Translations under genes and position numbers: made by a program
The notes under the pieces: generated by a model
The model's input: the letters and a program-made list of their open reading frames with translations, nothing else
What the model was told of the DNA's origin: nothing
Database searches by the model: none
NCBI GenBank assembly: GCA_028023455.1
Contig: JAQFVV010012511.1
Span: 1,798,165-1,862,164 of the forward strand
DNA from: Epiperipatus broadwayi
Lineage: Eukaryota; Onychophora; Udeonychophora; Euonychophora; Peripatidae
Reading direction: 5' to 3'
DNA length: 64,000 nucleotides
Shown: positions 47,871 to 60,597 of the stretch, piece after piece
How positions within the stretch are numbered: the stretch's first letter is position 1
Layout of the letters: each line of letters begins with the position of its first letter

Positions 47871-50800
47871 AACATCTTGTGGAAGGATATAATTATAAAT
47901 GTATGATCAAAGACATGTGAAAATAACTATTTTGTGTGAATGTGGTGTAGTAAATACTACACTATAGAAATACTCATTATTTGATAATGAATGACTAATA
48001 AAATTACTAATATACTTTCATTAAGTGATTTGTGTCAAAGTTGTGAGAGCACTTATCAATTAAACTGTAGTAATTTGCTATCTACATGTATACTGAACAA
48101 TAATAAAGATATGTATAAGAGATTGTGGTCTGGGCCAGCTGATGTGTGCTGGTTCAGCATGAAATATGCATCTTGGGGATCATATATTTTTTAAAATCTC
48201 TTTGGTCACATGTTTATTATTGCATCCTTCCATAAGATGTTAAGAGTGAATAGAAACTAGTCCCTACCTTGTGTGAGATATTATTCATTACTGGATAATC
48301 TCTAATGTAATGAATGTCTAATAAAAATTATTTGTATCTTGGATTTCCATATGAGACTTTCAAAATTCAATCATCAGTTGAAATGCTTATAGAATCATGC
48401 TTAATTTTTTCAGTTATATCTTTTAAGTAAAAAAAAAAGGTTTTATTAAAATGTATTTTTATAATACTTTGCAAAAGATCTGGAGTGTTTTTATGAGAAA
48501 TGGATCAAAGAGCTAAAGCTTCTTCTCACTTCTGGTTCTTGAATGTCATGCGATTTTTCAAGCCACTGATCAGTTGTATTATTATTGTGAATAAATGTAT
48601 ATATTTGTTTATAGTTTTAATTGGGCATCTTTATGATACCAAAACATCATAGATAAAATTAGTTTTTTTTTTTAGTTGAATTTTTCTGATAGCAAAAATT
48701 CTGGTATAAGAAATTACTTTGCTATAAAAATATTTGAGGAAGATGATAAAAGAAAGATTTCAAATGTTTATAAGCATTAGTGAACAGATTTTTTAATAAA
48801 GTAAAAATAAATAAAATTTTATTTAGAAAACAAATTGACTTTAAAAAATAATACAATCATTTTGAGAAATAAACTGATACAAACAGAAAACTACTATTAT
48901 TGCATTTTTACTTAGAACTCTATTTATTGTGCACTGTTGATGTGAACGTTATTAAAAATTAAGTCATATGACTTCTTTCTATTAGTTTATATTTTATAAA
49001 ATTATGTTTTATTAATATATAATTTTACTTATGGCTTTATATCAGCATTGAGAATAAAAGACAGCAAATGACATCACACTATCTTCATATTTTGAAGATT
49101 GATTTTCAGTTTTCCTCAATTATCTAAAAACAATTTCTGGTAAATTGGGAGGATTGATATTGTCTTACTATTAACAATGACTCTATCACACTTAAAGATA
49201 ACTATAAAATAGATGACATACTGCATAACATATATTTTAGTTATAAATAATTTTATAATCTACTTAATGAAATGTGGACAAAATATGTATTCTCTTATGC
49301 TTGTCTCCAAACTTCTGTAGTTAGAATAACTGATGACAAATAATATATATATATATAATTATGTTTACGGAAGAAAATTGTACTTTTTTCTTTTTATAAA
49401 TAATATGTTTGGTATCTTTAATTTTTATTTTTATCAATGCATTTCTTATCACTATTTCACCATATTGCAATAGTACAGAAACTCAGACCACTATTTCTTA
49501 CCATGTATACCATCATGATCAGTCTCAATTACACAGAGATATCAAACACATAAATCTCTATGCCCATTTTCAATAGCTTAATGAAACTTGAGCATTTAGC
49601 GATTTTTTGTCATATTAAATATATGAATGTATGTTTAGATCTTTCTAAAGGCATATTTAATCTTAAGTATATTATAGCACTATGATCATATTAAACATGT
49701 TAGATATGTTTTTGACATTTCTTGCTATCTTCATAACAGTTTATTTATTGAATGTTATTATTATATTGCACATTTTATGATATAGCTTATCTGTCTGACA
49801 CTTTTACAGCTGGGTTTGAATATTGGTCAGATTTCAGTCAAAGTTAGTATTTTTTTTAGGTAGTTGGGTCATAGCCAAAACCCAGCTAATATCAAACATT
49901 GATTGATAAACGATTATCTAGGTATTCTTAGTCAGAGAATAAAACAAGAATCTCATTACCAAACAATTAATAAACTGGTGATTAATATTTTCTTCACTGT
50001 TTTCTATGGTAGTCCTTTAGAGATACCTCTATCATGTAGGAACATATTTAAAGTTTGTTTATTTTTTTATTTATCATGAATTTTAATAAACTTGATTCTT
50101 TAATGCATTATTATAAATAAAAAAGTATTTTACTTTTTTTATTTAAAAAATTAAAACTTAAACTATTTCATAATTTTTGGGAATACTTGTTTATTTATAT
50201 ATATTTACTTTTACTTTCTGAGTTTTAACTGTGAGATAATTTAATATTCAGCTGATTAATCATTTTCTTAATAAGTTTTATTTTGATTATTCACACTGTC
50301 AATAACTGATAAATAAAACTAATTTTAATAAGTAAATGAGAATATGATTTAAAAACTGATTCTAACTTTTATTAGAACAGTTTATTAATAAACAAGTTAA
50401 TTGATGGCATCAATATTTCAAAAACTAAAATAAACATTAGAGAAATTATTATGTTTTGCATACTAGTCAGCAAATAGATAAATCAATGCAATAGAATATT
50501 AAAAAAAAAACATTTAATGAAATCTTTTATTAAAAATAAAGACGGGAAAATAAATCATAAAGATGTGTTAAAACTGCTAAAAACTCAATATAAAATTTTT
50601 TTTATTTCAGAGAAAAAAAGTGGAGATATATATTAGGCCATAAAAATGTTATAGAACCTATTGTGTTGCATCAAAATCTAAGCTATAGAAACAAAAAGAA
50701 ACAATGATATGCAAAGTGTAAAGATAAATATAAATCTTGGGTTCAACATCTGTAGAAATATATCTTCCCATGAGTTCTAAAGTCCACATCATATTATAAT

Positions 50801-51432
50801 TATATTGTGAGTTTATTGATGATTAAATTAACCTAAATATCTACCATTTAACTAATATTAGCTAGATATCCATTTACCGGTCTCTTTTGGATGAATAGCT
50901 GGATTAGTTATAAAACTGCTAACCTGAAAAAATTCCAACGTTTATTTTGCTTACACATGAATGATAGATTATATGTTTTTAATACAAAGTCTAATTTCTA
51001 TTTAAATAATTTTATTTAAAAGCAAACTTCATTAAGTATTATGTATTAACTAGAAATTTGCTAAGAAAAAAACATTAACGTAAAAAAGTTAAAGTATCAA
51101 ATAAATAAAATCGTGAAATATGAGGTATAAACAGTTGTGAAGATGTGTAATCAATACAATATACCTTTCATCCACTTCAGAAATAAAATAAATATATGGA
51201 AAGATTATTGATAAATCAGAAAACAAGAAATACAAAAAATTTAACTAAAAAATTAGATGAAAACAAACTAATATATGGATTTGAAAATTAATTTAATGCA
51301 TACTTGAAGTAAAATGGAACAATTTTGGAGAAGATGATCTTGTATGCAATGGTATATCATCTTATCAATTACATAAAATGTATTAAACCACTAAACATCA
51401 CATGATCACCATTTCTTAAACTTGCTCAAGCT
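47871..51432. other. AT-rich stretch without recognisable genes
   Basis: A 67-codon frame at 47991-48194 is slightly less AT-biased but unrecognised. GAAACTAGTC occurs at 48253-48262 without the other hammerhead parts. A short TA run lies at 49344-49357. Confidence 0.5.
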
Positions 51433-51539
51433 GTTAAAACAGGCAAAACTCTCCATATAGTAGTGCCACTCAGGGCAAGCCAGAGTAATCAAAGGATGCA
51501 AGAAGGTTTGTGCATAAAATTCCTATCTAGTACCTACTC

Positions 51540-51598
51540 ATCCAATATCAGTAGACTAGTTTCTAGCTTGTGGCTTTCATCAGTGAGGAGTCTTGAAT
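51540..51598 (-). ncRNA. Hammerhead ribozyme, best-preserved copy
   Basis: On the minus strand: a stem I strand (ATTCAA), internal-loop bases, CTGATGA (51577-51583), a stem II made of AGC and GCT with loop CACAA, GAAAC (51559-51563), TAGTC ending at 51554 (cleavage expected after this C), and TTGGAT (51540-51545) closing stem I by pairing with ATTCAA through one G-U. All invariant core bases C3 U4 G5 A6 G8 A9 and G12 A13 A14 are present, and the cleavage triplet is GTC. Stem III is minimal: within one molecule only A-U and C-G pairs around a 2-nt loop, but ACTAGT is self-complementary, so two copies could pair. The stem II base next to GAAA is not the usual C, which may weaken activity. RNA self-cleavage is inferred, not shown. 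Confidence 0.75.
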
Positions 51599-51601
51599 GA
51601 G

Positions 51602-51660
51602 ATCCAAGGCTCCTCACTGATAAAATCCACAAGCTAGAAACTAGTCTGGTGATATTGGAT
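51602..51660 (+). ncRNA. Hammerhead ribozyme, core-mutated copy
   Basis: ATCCAA (51602-51607) pairs perfectly with TTGGAT (51655-51660). GAAAC and TAGTC (51637-51646) are intact. The first core strand is CTGATAA (51617-51623), so G8 is lost, and stem II has a T in place of one G/C pair (AATCC...). G8 is catalytic, so this copy should be inactive. It lies head to head with the minus-strand copy, with only about 3 nt between them. Confidence 0.7.
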
Positions 51661-51670
51661 GAGCTCTTTT

Positions 51671-51714
51671 CTGATGAAAGTCATAAGATAAAAACTAGTC
51701 TGGTGATATTGAAT
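51671..51714 (+). ncRNA. Hammerhead ribozyme, truncated copy
   Basis: CTGATGA (51671-51677) is intact, but GAAAC is AAAAC (51691-51695), losing G12, and the 5' strand of stem I (ATCCAA) is absent. TAGTC (51696-51700) and the TGGTGATATTGAAT 3' flank remain. It directly follows the previous unit, as if a tandem unit had been shortened. Confidence 0.6.
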
Positions 51715-51785
51715 GATTAGGCATTAGATAGGGATTTTATGCACAAACCTTTTTTCATTCATTTATTACTCTGGCTTGCACTGAG

Positions 51786-51843
51786 ATCCAAGACTACTCA
51801 CTGATGAAAGCCACAACTAGAAACTAGTCTGGTGATAGTGGAT
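51786..51843 (+). ncRNA. Hammerhead ribozyme, intact core but shortened stem II
   Basis: ATCCAA (51786-51791) pairs with GTGGAT (51838-51843) with one mismatch. CTGATGA (51801-51807), GAAAC (51820-51824) and TAGTC (51825-51829) are all intact. Stem II has lost one base compared with the minus-strand copy (AGCC..ACT), leaving two pairs. Core residues are complete, so weak activity is conceivable. Confidence 0.65.
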
Positions 51844-51955
51844 GAGTAGGCACTAGATAGAGATTTTATGCATAAACCTTCTTGCATACATTGATTACTC
51901 TGCCTTGCACTGAGTGGCACTACTGTATGGAGAGTTTTGCATGTTTTTACATATA

Positions 51956-54900
51956 ATGTATTTAATGATTCACATCAACAATTCCAGAATGTAAGTAAGC
52001 CATCATCTGAATCTATGCTAAATTAAATGATCATGAGAGAAATATATTTAATAACTGCTTTCAGCTATATCACTAATTCAATTAAAGTATTTGATTTAGC
52101 ATTGCAAGAATTTCTGCATTTTCTAAAGTCAGTTCATCATACTGTTAATTACTCATGCTTAAATATGATGCAAAAGGTCACTGTGTAGAACATAAGATTT
52201 TAATTTTATCAGACTGTGCAAAATAAATTTATATCATAAAATAAAGCCTATACTTGAATGTACAATTGGTATTACATATATTCTCTTATATTCATCAAGA
52301 TTTTTTTAAGTAGCAAATAATTTAGATATGAATATTAAGTGCATAGACAAGTTGATCTTGTAATATTGTCATATCACACTACTGGAAGAATCCCACATAA
52401 AACCTTCAGATTAGTTTTTGATTAATGGTTTTTGCTAATGGAGAGCATTAATCAAGAGTCAAAAACTAATTAAGAGATTTGTACATGTCCAACATTTTTT
52501 ATTTATTGAATGCTTAACTTTACGTAATTATTGTGCCTAATGCAGATATTGAAAGTAAGCTAAGAAGATTGTGTGATATTTTGTTTGATGTTTATTAATG
52601 AAATGACCATAACAATAATGGTGAAAAGAATTATATTTTTTCAATGCAGTAGAATAGAATATCTAATAACTAACAATAACACTGGAAAATGTGCAAAAGG
52701 TTTTAATTTAATAAGCAAAGACATAATTGATTTTATAGTAAAATAAAAAAAATTGGTGGGAATAGTTGGCAACTAATCTGGAAATATACACTATCTGAGA
52801 TCAATATTTTGAATAACATTTGTATAAAAAACCTCAAAAGTTGTTATATTAATTGATGTTGACAAAGATACTGAACAGAACTAACCATTAAAGTAATTAA
52901 TTTATATTGCCAAAAATTAATACAGAATGTCAATCTATGTTGTTCTGATGAGAGTTAGAAATGTTTGCAGGAAATGCTTCCAAATTCAAATTTTCAAATA
53001 ATATAAAATTGATGTAAAGGAAAAAGAAGACATAAATGAAACAAATAAAACTCTTTAAGGATTGAACATTCTTTTAATCTTAATGTGACATATAAAACAA
53101 TGGACTCACCCAAAACATGAAGAAAGAATAAAAAAAAACCATGTTACATGAAATATAAAAACTTACAGCAAATAAAAATATAAATAATGAATATGCAATA
53201 TTAAAGTAATAAAAAAATGACATTTTTGCAACCATTTATTACAATTATTATATCAAAAATTTTGACATAGAAGCTAAGCAAATAAAATATTAGTTACAAA
53301 ATAAAATGAAAAAATGCCTACATCCCATACAGAACAGTATAATAGTAGAAGTAGACCGAAATCTTTCTAGATAGATTCCCAGATTAATAAAAATTAATAT
53401 AAATAATCTCAGCTTGACTATTTGAATGGAAACTGTCATGCTTAGCCTGGTACTTATAAGGCACATAATTTCTCAAGTAACTTACTATAGGATTATTTTT
53501 ATTTTTATAGGGTTATTATTTTCAAACTTGCAGATGCCATTGAAAATTAAGCCATATGTAGTTCAGTTAATTTAGAAATTTGAGGTAATTTATTATGTTT
53601 TCTATTTGGTATTTTGTCATATGAAGAGATTTAGAATATGCATCTACATTATAGCAACTTTGCTGCAATGGCTTAAAGTGATTAAAAGTATACATAACAA
53701 GCATCACAGAAACATAACTTCAATATTATAAGAATGTATCTGAGTAATTCTTTATTACTTAAAAGTTATTAAAATTAATTAAGCAATATACAAAAAATAA
53801 TTGGCTATTATCCAGAAAATAAATGTTTCATAATATGTTCATATATTTTTTCAAGTTTTATGCTTAAATAATTTTAATGGAAATAACATTTCCTAAAGCT
53901 ATATGTAGTTTTAAACATTGGTCTATTGATGTTGTTGTAAATAAAGAGCAGAATTTGTATATCATATGAATATTCAAAACAATTTCAGAATAGCTTATGT
54001 CATATTTAAATGAGGCTAATATACAAATTACACTATTTATTTATAACAGTGTCAGTAAATGAGTGCTTAAAACCACAAACACCACTCTATCCTTTGTAAT
54101 TATTGATGTATGAATGTTACTTATATATAGCCTTGAGCATTATTACACTTATGTAAGTAATATTTTGTGTGCAATTTAAAAATTATAATTGCAGTTTACA
54201 ATGTTATAATTGACTATTTATTAGTCTGCATTCAAAGTAGGCTATATTTTCCTGTTTAAAGATGTTTATTTAAACTTCTGTGTATCAATAATTCCAATCT
54301 CTGTAGTCAAAATGCAAACTCTATATAAACATATTGGACCATAAATAAAGGTGGGATTTTACCTTTATGGTTAAGTGGAGGTTGCCTTGATAGCAATTTG
54401 AGATTGTTGATTGTTATTAATATTGGAATTGTCTAAATGTTTGTAATGGTACAGGATGGGCAAAGGTTTGACTTAATCAATATGAATGCATCAAATTGAA
54501 ATGTTGAAATAAAAAGGCACAAAACTTTATTAACAAATACGAATCACAAATGAAAACTTAATTGAAGTGGAACATAGGGTGATAGTAATATAATCTTTAT
54601 TATATCCCAAAGATTTGGTCAGTAAATTGTAATGGTACAACAAATTGAAAGGTTCAGTTTTGCTAATTTCCAATTATTATAATATGAAAATAAAATAAAA
54701 ATTACTTCAAACTAGAATAGTATATAAATAGGAATGAGAATATAAGTACATTAGTGTTTTAAATCCTATATAAAAGTTCCCTAATTCAAATACCCTTTAA
54801 ATTCCATGCATTTAGATCATCATTATAGAAAAGTGGCCTTTTATTTATATAATAAACAAATAGAGAACAAGAGGCTTTCTCAACTCTGTGTCCAACTTTA

Positions 54901-57477
54901 CTGGCAAATGATACGATGATAGGCTAGCTTTTGAAATGACACCTTATACCTAACTAAATCAAACTCATAACATAAACAAAAAAGGGGTATTTATTTATTA
55001 TCTCTCTCTATACTCAATAGCTTACATTCAGGTTTAGCATTAACAACATCTAATGAGACTTGATTACTTGCCCAAATATAAAATAGAAACAAAGGGAATA
55101 TTTTATTGAATCTAATTTATATTAACAACTAAATATAAATAATTTATTTAATGTCTCCAAATCATTATTGTTCTATAATAATATAACTGCTTATTGTTTG
55201 TGCAAGTAATCGTTAACATTTAAATATTCTCAGAGTAAAAATAATTTAATTAACAAACTCAAGTATATTGCACAATGATCCAAGTGTCCTGATAAGTGAT
55301 TAAAAAGAAAAATTTACAAAATGGCCTAAGTAAAGCAAGTGGTATATCTTTATTTATGATCTAAATGTTCTCTTTTTCTTTTAGGAATAGCAATAAAACA
55401 ACAAGCATACTATCCATTTTTATTTTATAGGTTTTTTTAAATCTAATTTTTATAACGGTCATGTTCAAACCTTTTCATATGAACTTGCTAACTCAAGTTC
55501 TTCGAGTATTACATAATTCATATGCAAAGAGTTTAATTTTTGTGATTTACATAAGCGCATCTATTAAACAAGATGGCATTCAAAATAAATAAAGCTATTG
55601 CCATTAAACACGAAAGAATTTAATTTCTAAAATCGTGTTTAGCTCATAAAATTTTTCCAAATTGTTGTAATTTGTAGATAAACACGAACATTTACAATCG
55701 CTAGAAAATGATTTAGAATTTGAAGTTAACATTACTTTGTAATATAATCAAGGGATGTGCAGAAAATCTTAAATTGGAAAAACATCGACTGAAATGAATG
55801 TAACATTTTCTTCTATAATCTTGAAAATTAATTAGCCAATCTTATAAAAGAAAATATATACATCAAACTAATAAAACATCTATATTCTTTTACTAATAAA
55901 TAATTCAAATTTTATGCATAATCAAAATAAAATCTCTGCTTTCATACATTCTCTTCTATCAATATCTATATATACATTTTTAAAACATATATATATATAT
56001 ACTGATATCATAACTGACTGCAAAAATGGATCCTCCCAATCTTTACAATTATGTATAATATTAGACAATTCCTGAAAAATTATGTATATTAGCTGTGAAT
56101 CTTTGCACTATATATAAATAATGTGCAAAATCAGAACACATCTAACTATCAATTTTGACAGAAGTAAGCCACTCATGTCTATGATTCAGAATTTATATGA
56201 AAAAGAAATTTAGCCAATGATAACTGTGAGAATGAAATAAATTATTAAACTTAGGAAATGGATTTCATTTTTGTCTGATTGGCAGTTAAATATGAGTTTG
56301 GTGAGACTCTGCACATTATTTATACATAGCACTTGGAGAAATCTTTATTTACACAGATCCATATGTCATAATTGTTATATAGGATTCAAATCTTTGTTAA
56401 TGCTGAAATAAGTGAACTTTGAAATTTTTTTCAGATTACATCACACTTGAGATTTTCTTTAGATTAACTTAGTTAATTACTCACCAGGGTTAAATAAAGG
56501 TGCATATATCTATTATGATGAGTTAAAAAGTAACATTTGTTTAGATAAATGTAGTTGCAAACATAAAAAATATAATTTTTAATATATGATATGGCCTTCA
56601 CTATTGTGGAAGAGATATTACACTTCTAGGGACTTGAAAACTATTTCTGCCATTATTCTAGAGAAAAAAATACAAAGAATAAAAAGTTAAAAAATAAGGT
56701 TTTTAATGTCTTTTCAAACCATTTCATAAACAATTAGTACATTCATGTACACTACACATTGGTATTTTAAGCTATTTGACCTTCCGTAATCTGAGGCATA
56801 TTTAGAGCAGAGAGTACTAAAGTGACTACTTTACCTAAGCATATTTTTAAAAAGTGATGTATTTCCCACAATCTTTTTAATTTTGGGTTTCTTTGTGTAA
56901 TAATAATATCATTATTTTTAACTGATGTTATAGTAAAATAATAGATAACTTGCAAGAGTGAAATCTAGACAAAATGGGCTGTTATAGGCACTTTATACAT
57001 TTTTCATATTGCTTTATCTTAGTTTCATTTTGCATGATTTACCAAAAAAAAATTATATTGTATTTAGGTTTTAAATACAAAATTAAAAATGTACAACTAT
57101 TTTAAAATTATTTATGAGTCAGAAATTTCTTTTATGTGCTTACTTTTCCTAACATTTACCTTTCTATCTGTGATGTTGCTCTTTAATAATGTATCCAAAT
57201 TTCATATAACAATTTATTTTACATTATGTTAAAAATGGTTTATTAGAATGCTAATTTTATTATAGGTTATTGAAGTATTTATTATTTATTATATAATTTA
57301 ATTAAATAAATTGTTATTCTATGTTATGATTATATTTTTGTTATAAGACTGATTTTTAACATCTTTTCACATTCTTTGCATCTTATTATATGTATATAAA
57401 GCCTTAAATAATAATGTGTAATGTTATTATAAGATATATCCTTCCTGTGTTATATATCCTCGTATTTTTGCAAATAC
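51956..57477. other. AT-rich stretch without recognisable genes
   Basis: This is the longest empty stretch. A hairpin lies at 52409-52470: ATTAGTTTTTGATTAATG pairs with CATTAATCAAGAGTCAAAAA plus CTAAT, with a small bulge. A short TA run lies at about 55988-56001. Frames reach only about 60 codons and none is recognisable. Confidence 0.55.
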
Positions 57478-58861
57478 AAAATTACATAAAGAAGGTAATT
57501 CTTTGAGAATTATAATTGATTTTGACAGTTCATTTATATACCAGACTTCTAAATATATTGGTAAGCTGTTACAAGAGTTTTTAGGATTTGGGGAAAATGC
57601 TATTGCCTCATCTTGATTTTGTGGATAGAATTAAAAATATAGTATTAATGACAATGATGTTATTTCTTCATTAGATATGACAGAAATGTATGATTCTAGT
57701 GATAGAGTGGATTCCATAAAAATAATTGAACATGCATTAAAAAGTAAATATATTTATAAATATGTGATAAAATTTATTATTGATTCTTTAAAAATTTTTG
57801 TTGATAACATTGTTGCCTTTTTTGAAGGTGGATATTATAAAAGTCTAAATGTTGGCCTATAGGTCTGCCTGTGGTTGCACAAGTTTTCAATTTTCTCTTA
57901 TGTCTTCACTTGAGAATAGTATTTTAAATATGTGTTCATTTAAAGATATTAAAGTTTACAAAAGATATGTTGATGATGTTTTTGTTTCTGGAAATATTAA
58001 TACTATAAATTTTCTTGTACAAGAGTTAAATAATTTGAATGGCTTGAAATGGACTATTGAAAAGGAACACAACAAAAGTATTATGTATTTGGATTTAATT
58101 ATTATAAGAGATAATAGTATGTTAAGTTATAAATTAATAATCAAACCATTGCAAAAAAGGGGATATATAAATTGTAAATTAAAAGTACCAATTATGCATA
58201 AGAGGACAAGTTTTAGATCTTTTTTATTTTGTAGTAAAAATTATGTCATACTAGTGTGATAAATTAAAAAATATTGAGATATTTGCCAAGGATTTGCTTG
58301 AATTGGTTATGAGATTGAACAGATTAATAATTCTTTGTCATTTTAAAAAGAATTATAATGGTTTAAAGGAGTTGAAGATTGATAGTAAGAAATGGATATA
58401 TATTCCATATATTTCAAATGTTAAAGTGAAATTTTTTAAGGATATATATAAGAATGTGTTCAATGTTTCATTTTGTGTTACAAATAATGTTAATAAATTA
58501 GTGAATAATTCTAAAAATCTCATACTTGTCAAGCAGAAAAGTAATTTTGTTTATCAAATTTTTTTGTGGATGTCTGTTATCATATATAGATGAATTGAGG
58601 TGGAGTATTGAAAAAAGATTAAAAAAGCATGAATTGTTATACAAGTGTGTGAAAAGTAAAAATAATAATGATTTAATGACTGCTTCAATTTTCTTGGATC
58701 ATGAAAGGACATGTAAATATAAATTTAAGTTTGATATTGAAAGTGTTAAGATTTTTCATGAAGAGAGAAACCATAATAAAAGAATAATTAAGAAGTATAT
58801 TTTAATAAATAGAAATAAAATGAATATAATTAATAGACAAACTGCTAACATTAAAATTTGA
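57478..58861 (+). pseudogene. Penelope-like element reverse transcriptase and GIY-YIG, broken (family B)
   Basis: This is a second PLE, differing in sequence from 4745-6272. It opens with KLHKEGNSLRIIIDF (57478-57522), like the PKxHKxxxPLRPI motif, then YQTSKYIGKLLQEF. Segment 57677-57862 covers motif A (SLDMTEMYDSS, usually SLDVTSLYTNIP). Segment 57849-58259 has YVDDVF, the catalytic box (about 57966-57983), and MYLDL. Segment 58294-58593 is the linker with YIPYIS. Segment 58526-58861 gives GIY-YIG: CGCLLSYIDEL (YIGET degraded to YIDEL), RWSIEKRLKKHELL, SIFLDHERTC and KRIIKKYILINR with RQT. At least four frameshifts or stops occur. The coding part ends at the stop at 58859-58861. This copy is dead, but the domain order is complete from finger to endonuclease. 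Confidence 0.85.
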
Positions 58862-59072
58862 GATTCATCGAATTTGAGTTGATCCTTTACTTCCATTTTG
58901 TTTTTTAAATTTAACAGCAGTTGAGGCAGGTTAAGGAATTAACAGAAAGTATTTCTGTGGATTGAAAGACTGTATATGATAGTTAATTATCATTATATTT
59001 ATTTTATTGTTATTACAATAGTTTTTTAGTTAATGGACATTTTAGTTGTGTTATATATATATATATATATAT
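58862..59072 (+). repeat. PLE family B 3' tail ending in (TA)n
   Basis: This non-coding tail follows the GIY-YIG stop. AACAGAAAGTATTTCTGTGG (58940-58959) and the TTATTGTTATTACAATAG, TTAATGGACATTT and final TA run (59052-59072) are shared with copies at 1-112 and 18076-18215. Having three copies with the same end identifies this as the element's own 3' region and not flank. Confidence 0.65.
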
Positions 59073-60179
59073 GAAGAATGTAATGAAATTTAAACAGTAA
59101 TCAATTTTTTGAAAGTATTAATTTTAAATGTTATTAAATTAAGTAATAAAGAATTTTAAATACTTAATTTACAAACATTTTTTTGATGCTTAAGAGCTGG
59201 ATTATATAGAATCATTTCCAATAATAAAGGCAATTATCATCAAATTTTTAATGTCAGTTTATAAATTCTGTTTTTAAAAGTATCTTGAAAGAAACCAATA
59301 GTCATTTCTATGCAAAATGTTATTAAAGTTATATCCTTATCATCTTGAAATTCCGAACTTATTATTGCTCAACTACTATTTTTCCGAGATTGCTTTAATT
59401 TAACCAGTAATTGAAAATTATGAGGGATTCCACCAGAAACCAATGTGCTAAGCTATTCAAAAATGGAAATATTTATTATTGTTTTCTTCTAGCATTTTAA
59501 ACTTGTTAAAAAGTTATATTTAGGCATTCAATAAAGCTATACTTAGGCATTCAACTTGCTGACACAGAAGTCCTTATATAAAATGAGATTCAGAAGTGAT
59601 GATTTAAGATATATTCAGTGTAATTCTTTTTGTTTTAATTTTTTATATAAAGTCTATAAATACATCATTATTTTTTCCTTTTTTCCCCTATCTTTATAAT
59701 TAATAAGCTTCACTCATTTTCATTTTAGTCTTTACAATATTATACCCTATTTTTATTTATTGATTTCTATTTTACATATTTTAATAATATTCAATCAAAT
59801 CCTTCTATTTTCTACAATATTATTCTTTAAAATAAATATTTTGCACCTTTTATGACAGAAATCTTATTATTTCACAGAATAAATTGCAATCTGTGATTTA
59901 ACACAATGGTAGAGTGGCAAGTTCAAAATATCAGTTCAATGAAGAAAAACATTTCAGTTAGTTATTTGAATGAAACTGTTAAATGTTTAATCAGTAATTG
60001 ATATGTTTGAATATCAAATTACATTCCAAGCATCCAGCCATGCAATTTATTTACTTATCACATTCTTCTTTTTTTTATATTCTTCAAAACTGAAGATATC
60101 TTCAATCAAATATTTTTTTTAATTTCGGTTTTTATACCTCTCTATATATAACATCTGCTTTTGATAGATCATTTTTCTT
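59073..60179. other. AT-rich spacer
   Basis: A short direct duplication, TTTAGGCATTCAATAAAGC / CTTAGGCATTCAACTTGC, occurs at 59520-59562. Nothing else was recognised. Confidence 0.5.
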
Positions 60180-60560
60180 ACTGTTCATCATATTTTTTAT
60201 CATTATTTTATTGGTCCTTTCCTCTTTAGTTCCTTCCAATCCATCATCATATTCTTACTTATTCTTCTTGTATTATATCATTTTAATCTCTTTTTTTCAA
60301 TAACCGTTTTCATATTTTTTCTCATTAATTATTCTTCTGAACTCTTGGTTTATTTTTCTTTTTACTGATCTTCATCTTATAGTAAATCTTATCCAATAAT
60401 TCATTTCTATTACCAGAAATCTCTGTTCATTTTCATTTGCTATTTTCCATAGTTTTGCACTATACAAAAATATTTACATAGTATAATTTTAATTTAATTC
60501 CCTTTTCTATCATTTTATATCTGAAGTTATAAAAATATTTTGCTATTTGGTTTTAGATAC
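60180..60560 (-). pseudogene. LINE reverse transcriptase C-terminal relic
   Basis: Read on the minus strand with frame changes: IEKGIKLKLYYVNIFV (about 60520-60470), WKIANENEQRFLVIEM (about 60455-60405) and RRSVKRKINQEFRRIINE (about 60385-60325). This matches the RTE/CR1-type pattern of LKLYxxxxxPxLLYG, then SRIxxxEMRFLR, then TRRDRxRNxxIRxxLG. The normal YGSETW is lost. It differs from the three RTE copies, so it may be another LINE family. Heavily decayed. Confidence 0.4.
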
Positions 60561-60597
60561 AAAAATAAGATTGATACTTTATGTGTATATATATATA

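Larger units (their letters stand above)
51433..51955. repeat. PLE terminal-repeat cluster with tandem and inverted hammerhead units
   Basis: The left part (51433-51598) is the reverse complement of the right part (51786-51955), with landmarks AAACTCTCC.../...GGAGAGTTTTGC, GCCACTCAG/CTGAGTGGC and GCATAAAAT/ATTTTATGC. Between them lie two further plus-strand ribozyme units. The plus-strand unit beginning GAGATCCAAG at 51784 runs about 128 bp to the next GAG at 51912; a second GGATTTTATGCACAAACCTT flank precedes it. Hammerheads in direct tandem and inverted order fit the terminal repeats of Penelope-like elements, though retrozyme-like non-autonomous elements share this design. No reverse transcriptase lies in the cluster. 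Confidence 0.75.

Noticed and set aside
48253-48262. GAAACTAGTC, as in the hammerheads
   Set aside because: No CTGATGA-like strand lies within a plausible distance upstream and no stem I partner was found.
54360-54400. A-box-like TATGGTTAAGTGG
   Set aside because: No B box (GGTTCNANNCC) at the right distance, so no tRNA or SINE call.
59905-59935. AATGGTAGAGTGGCAAGTTC, tRNA-like
   Set aside because: The A-box-like part is plausible, but spacing to the B-box-like part is far too short for a tRNA.
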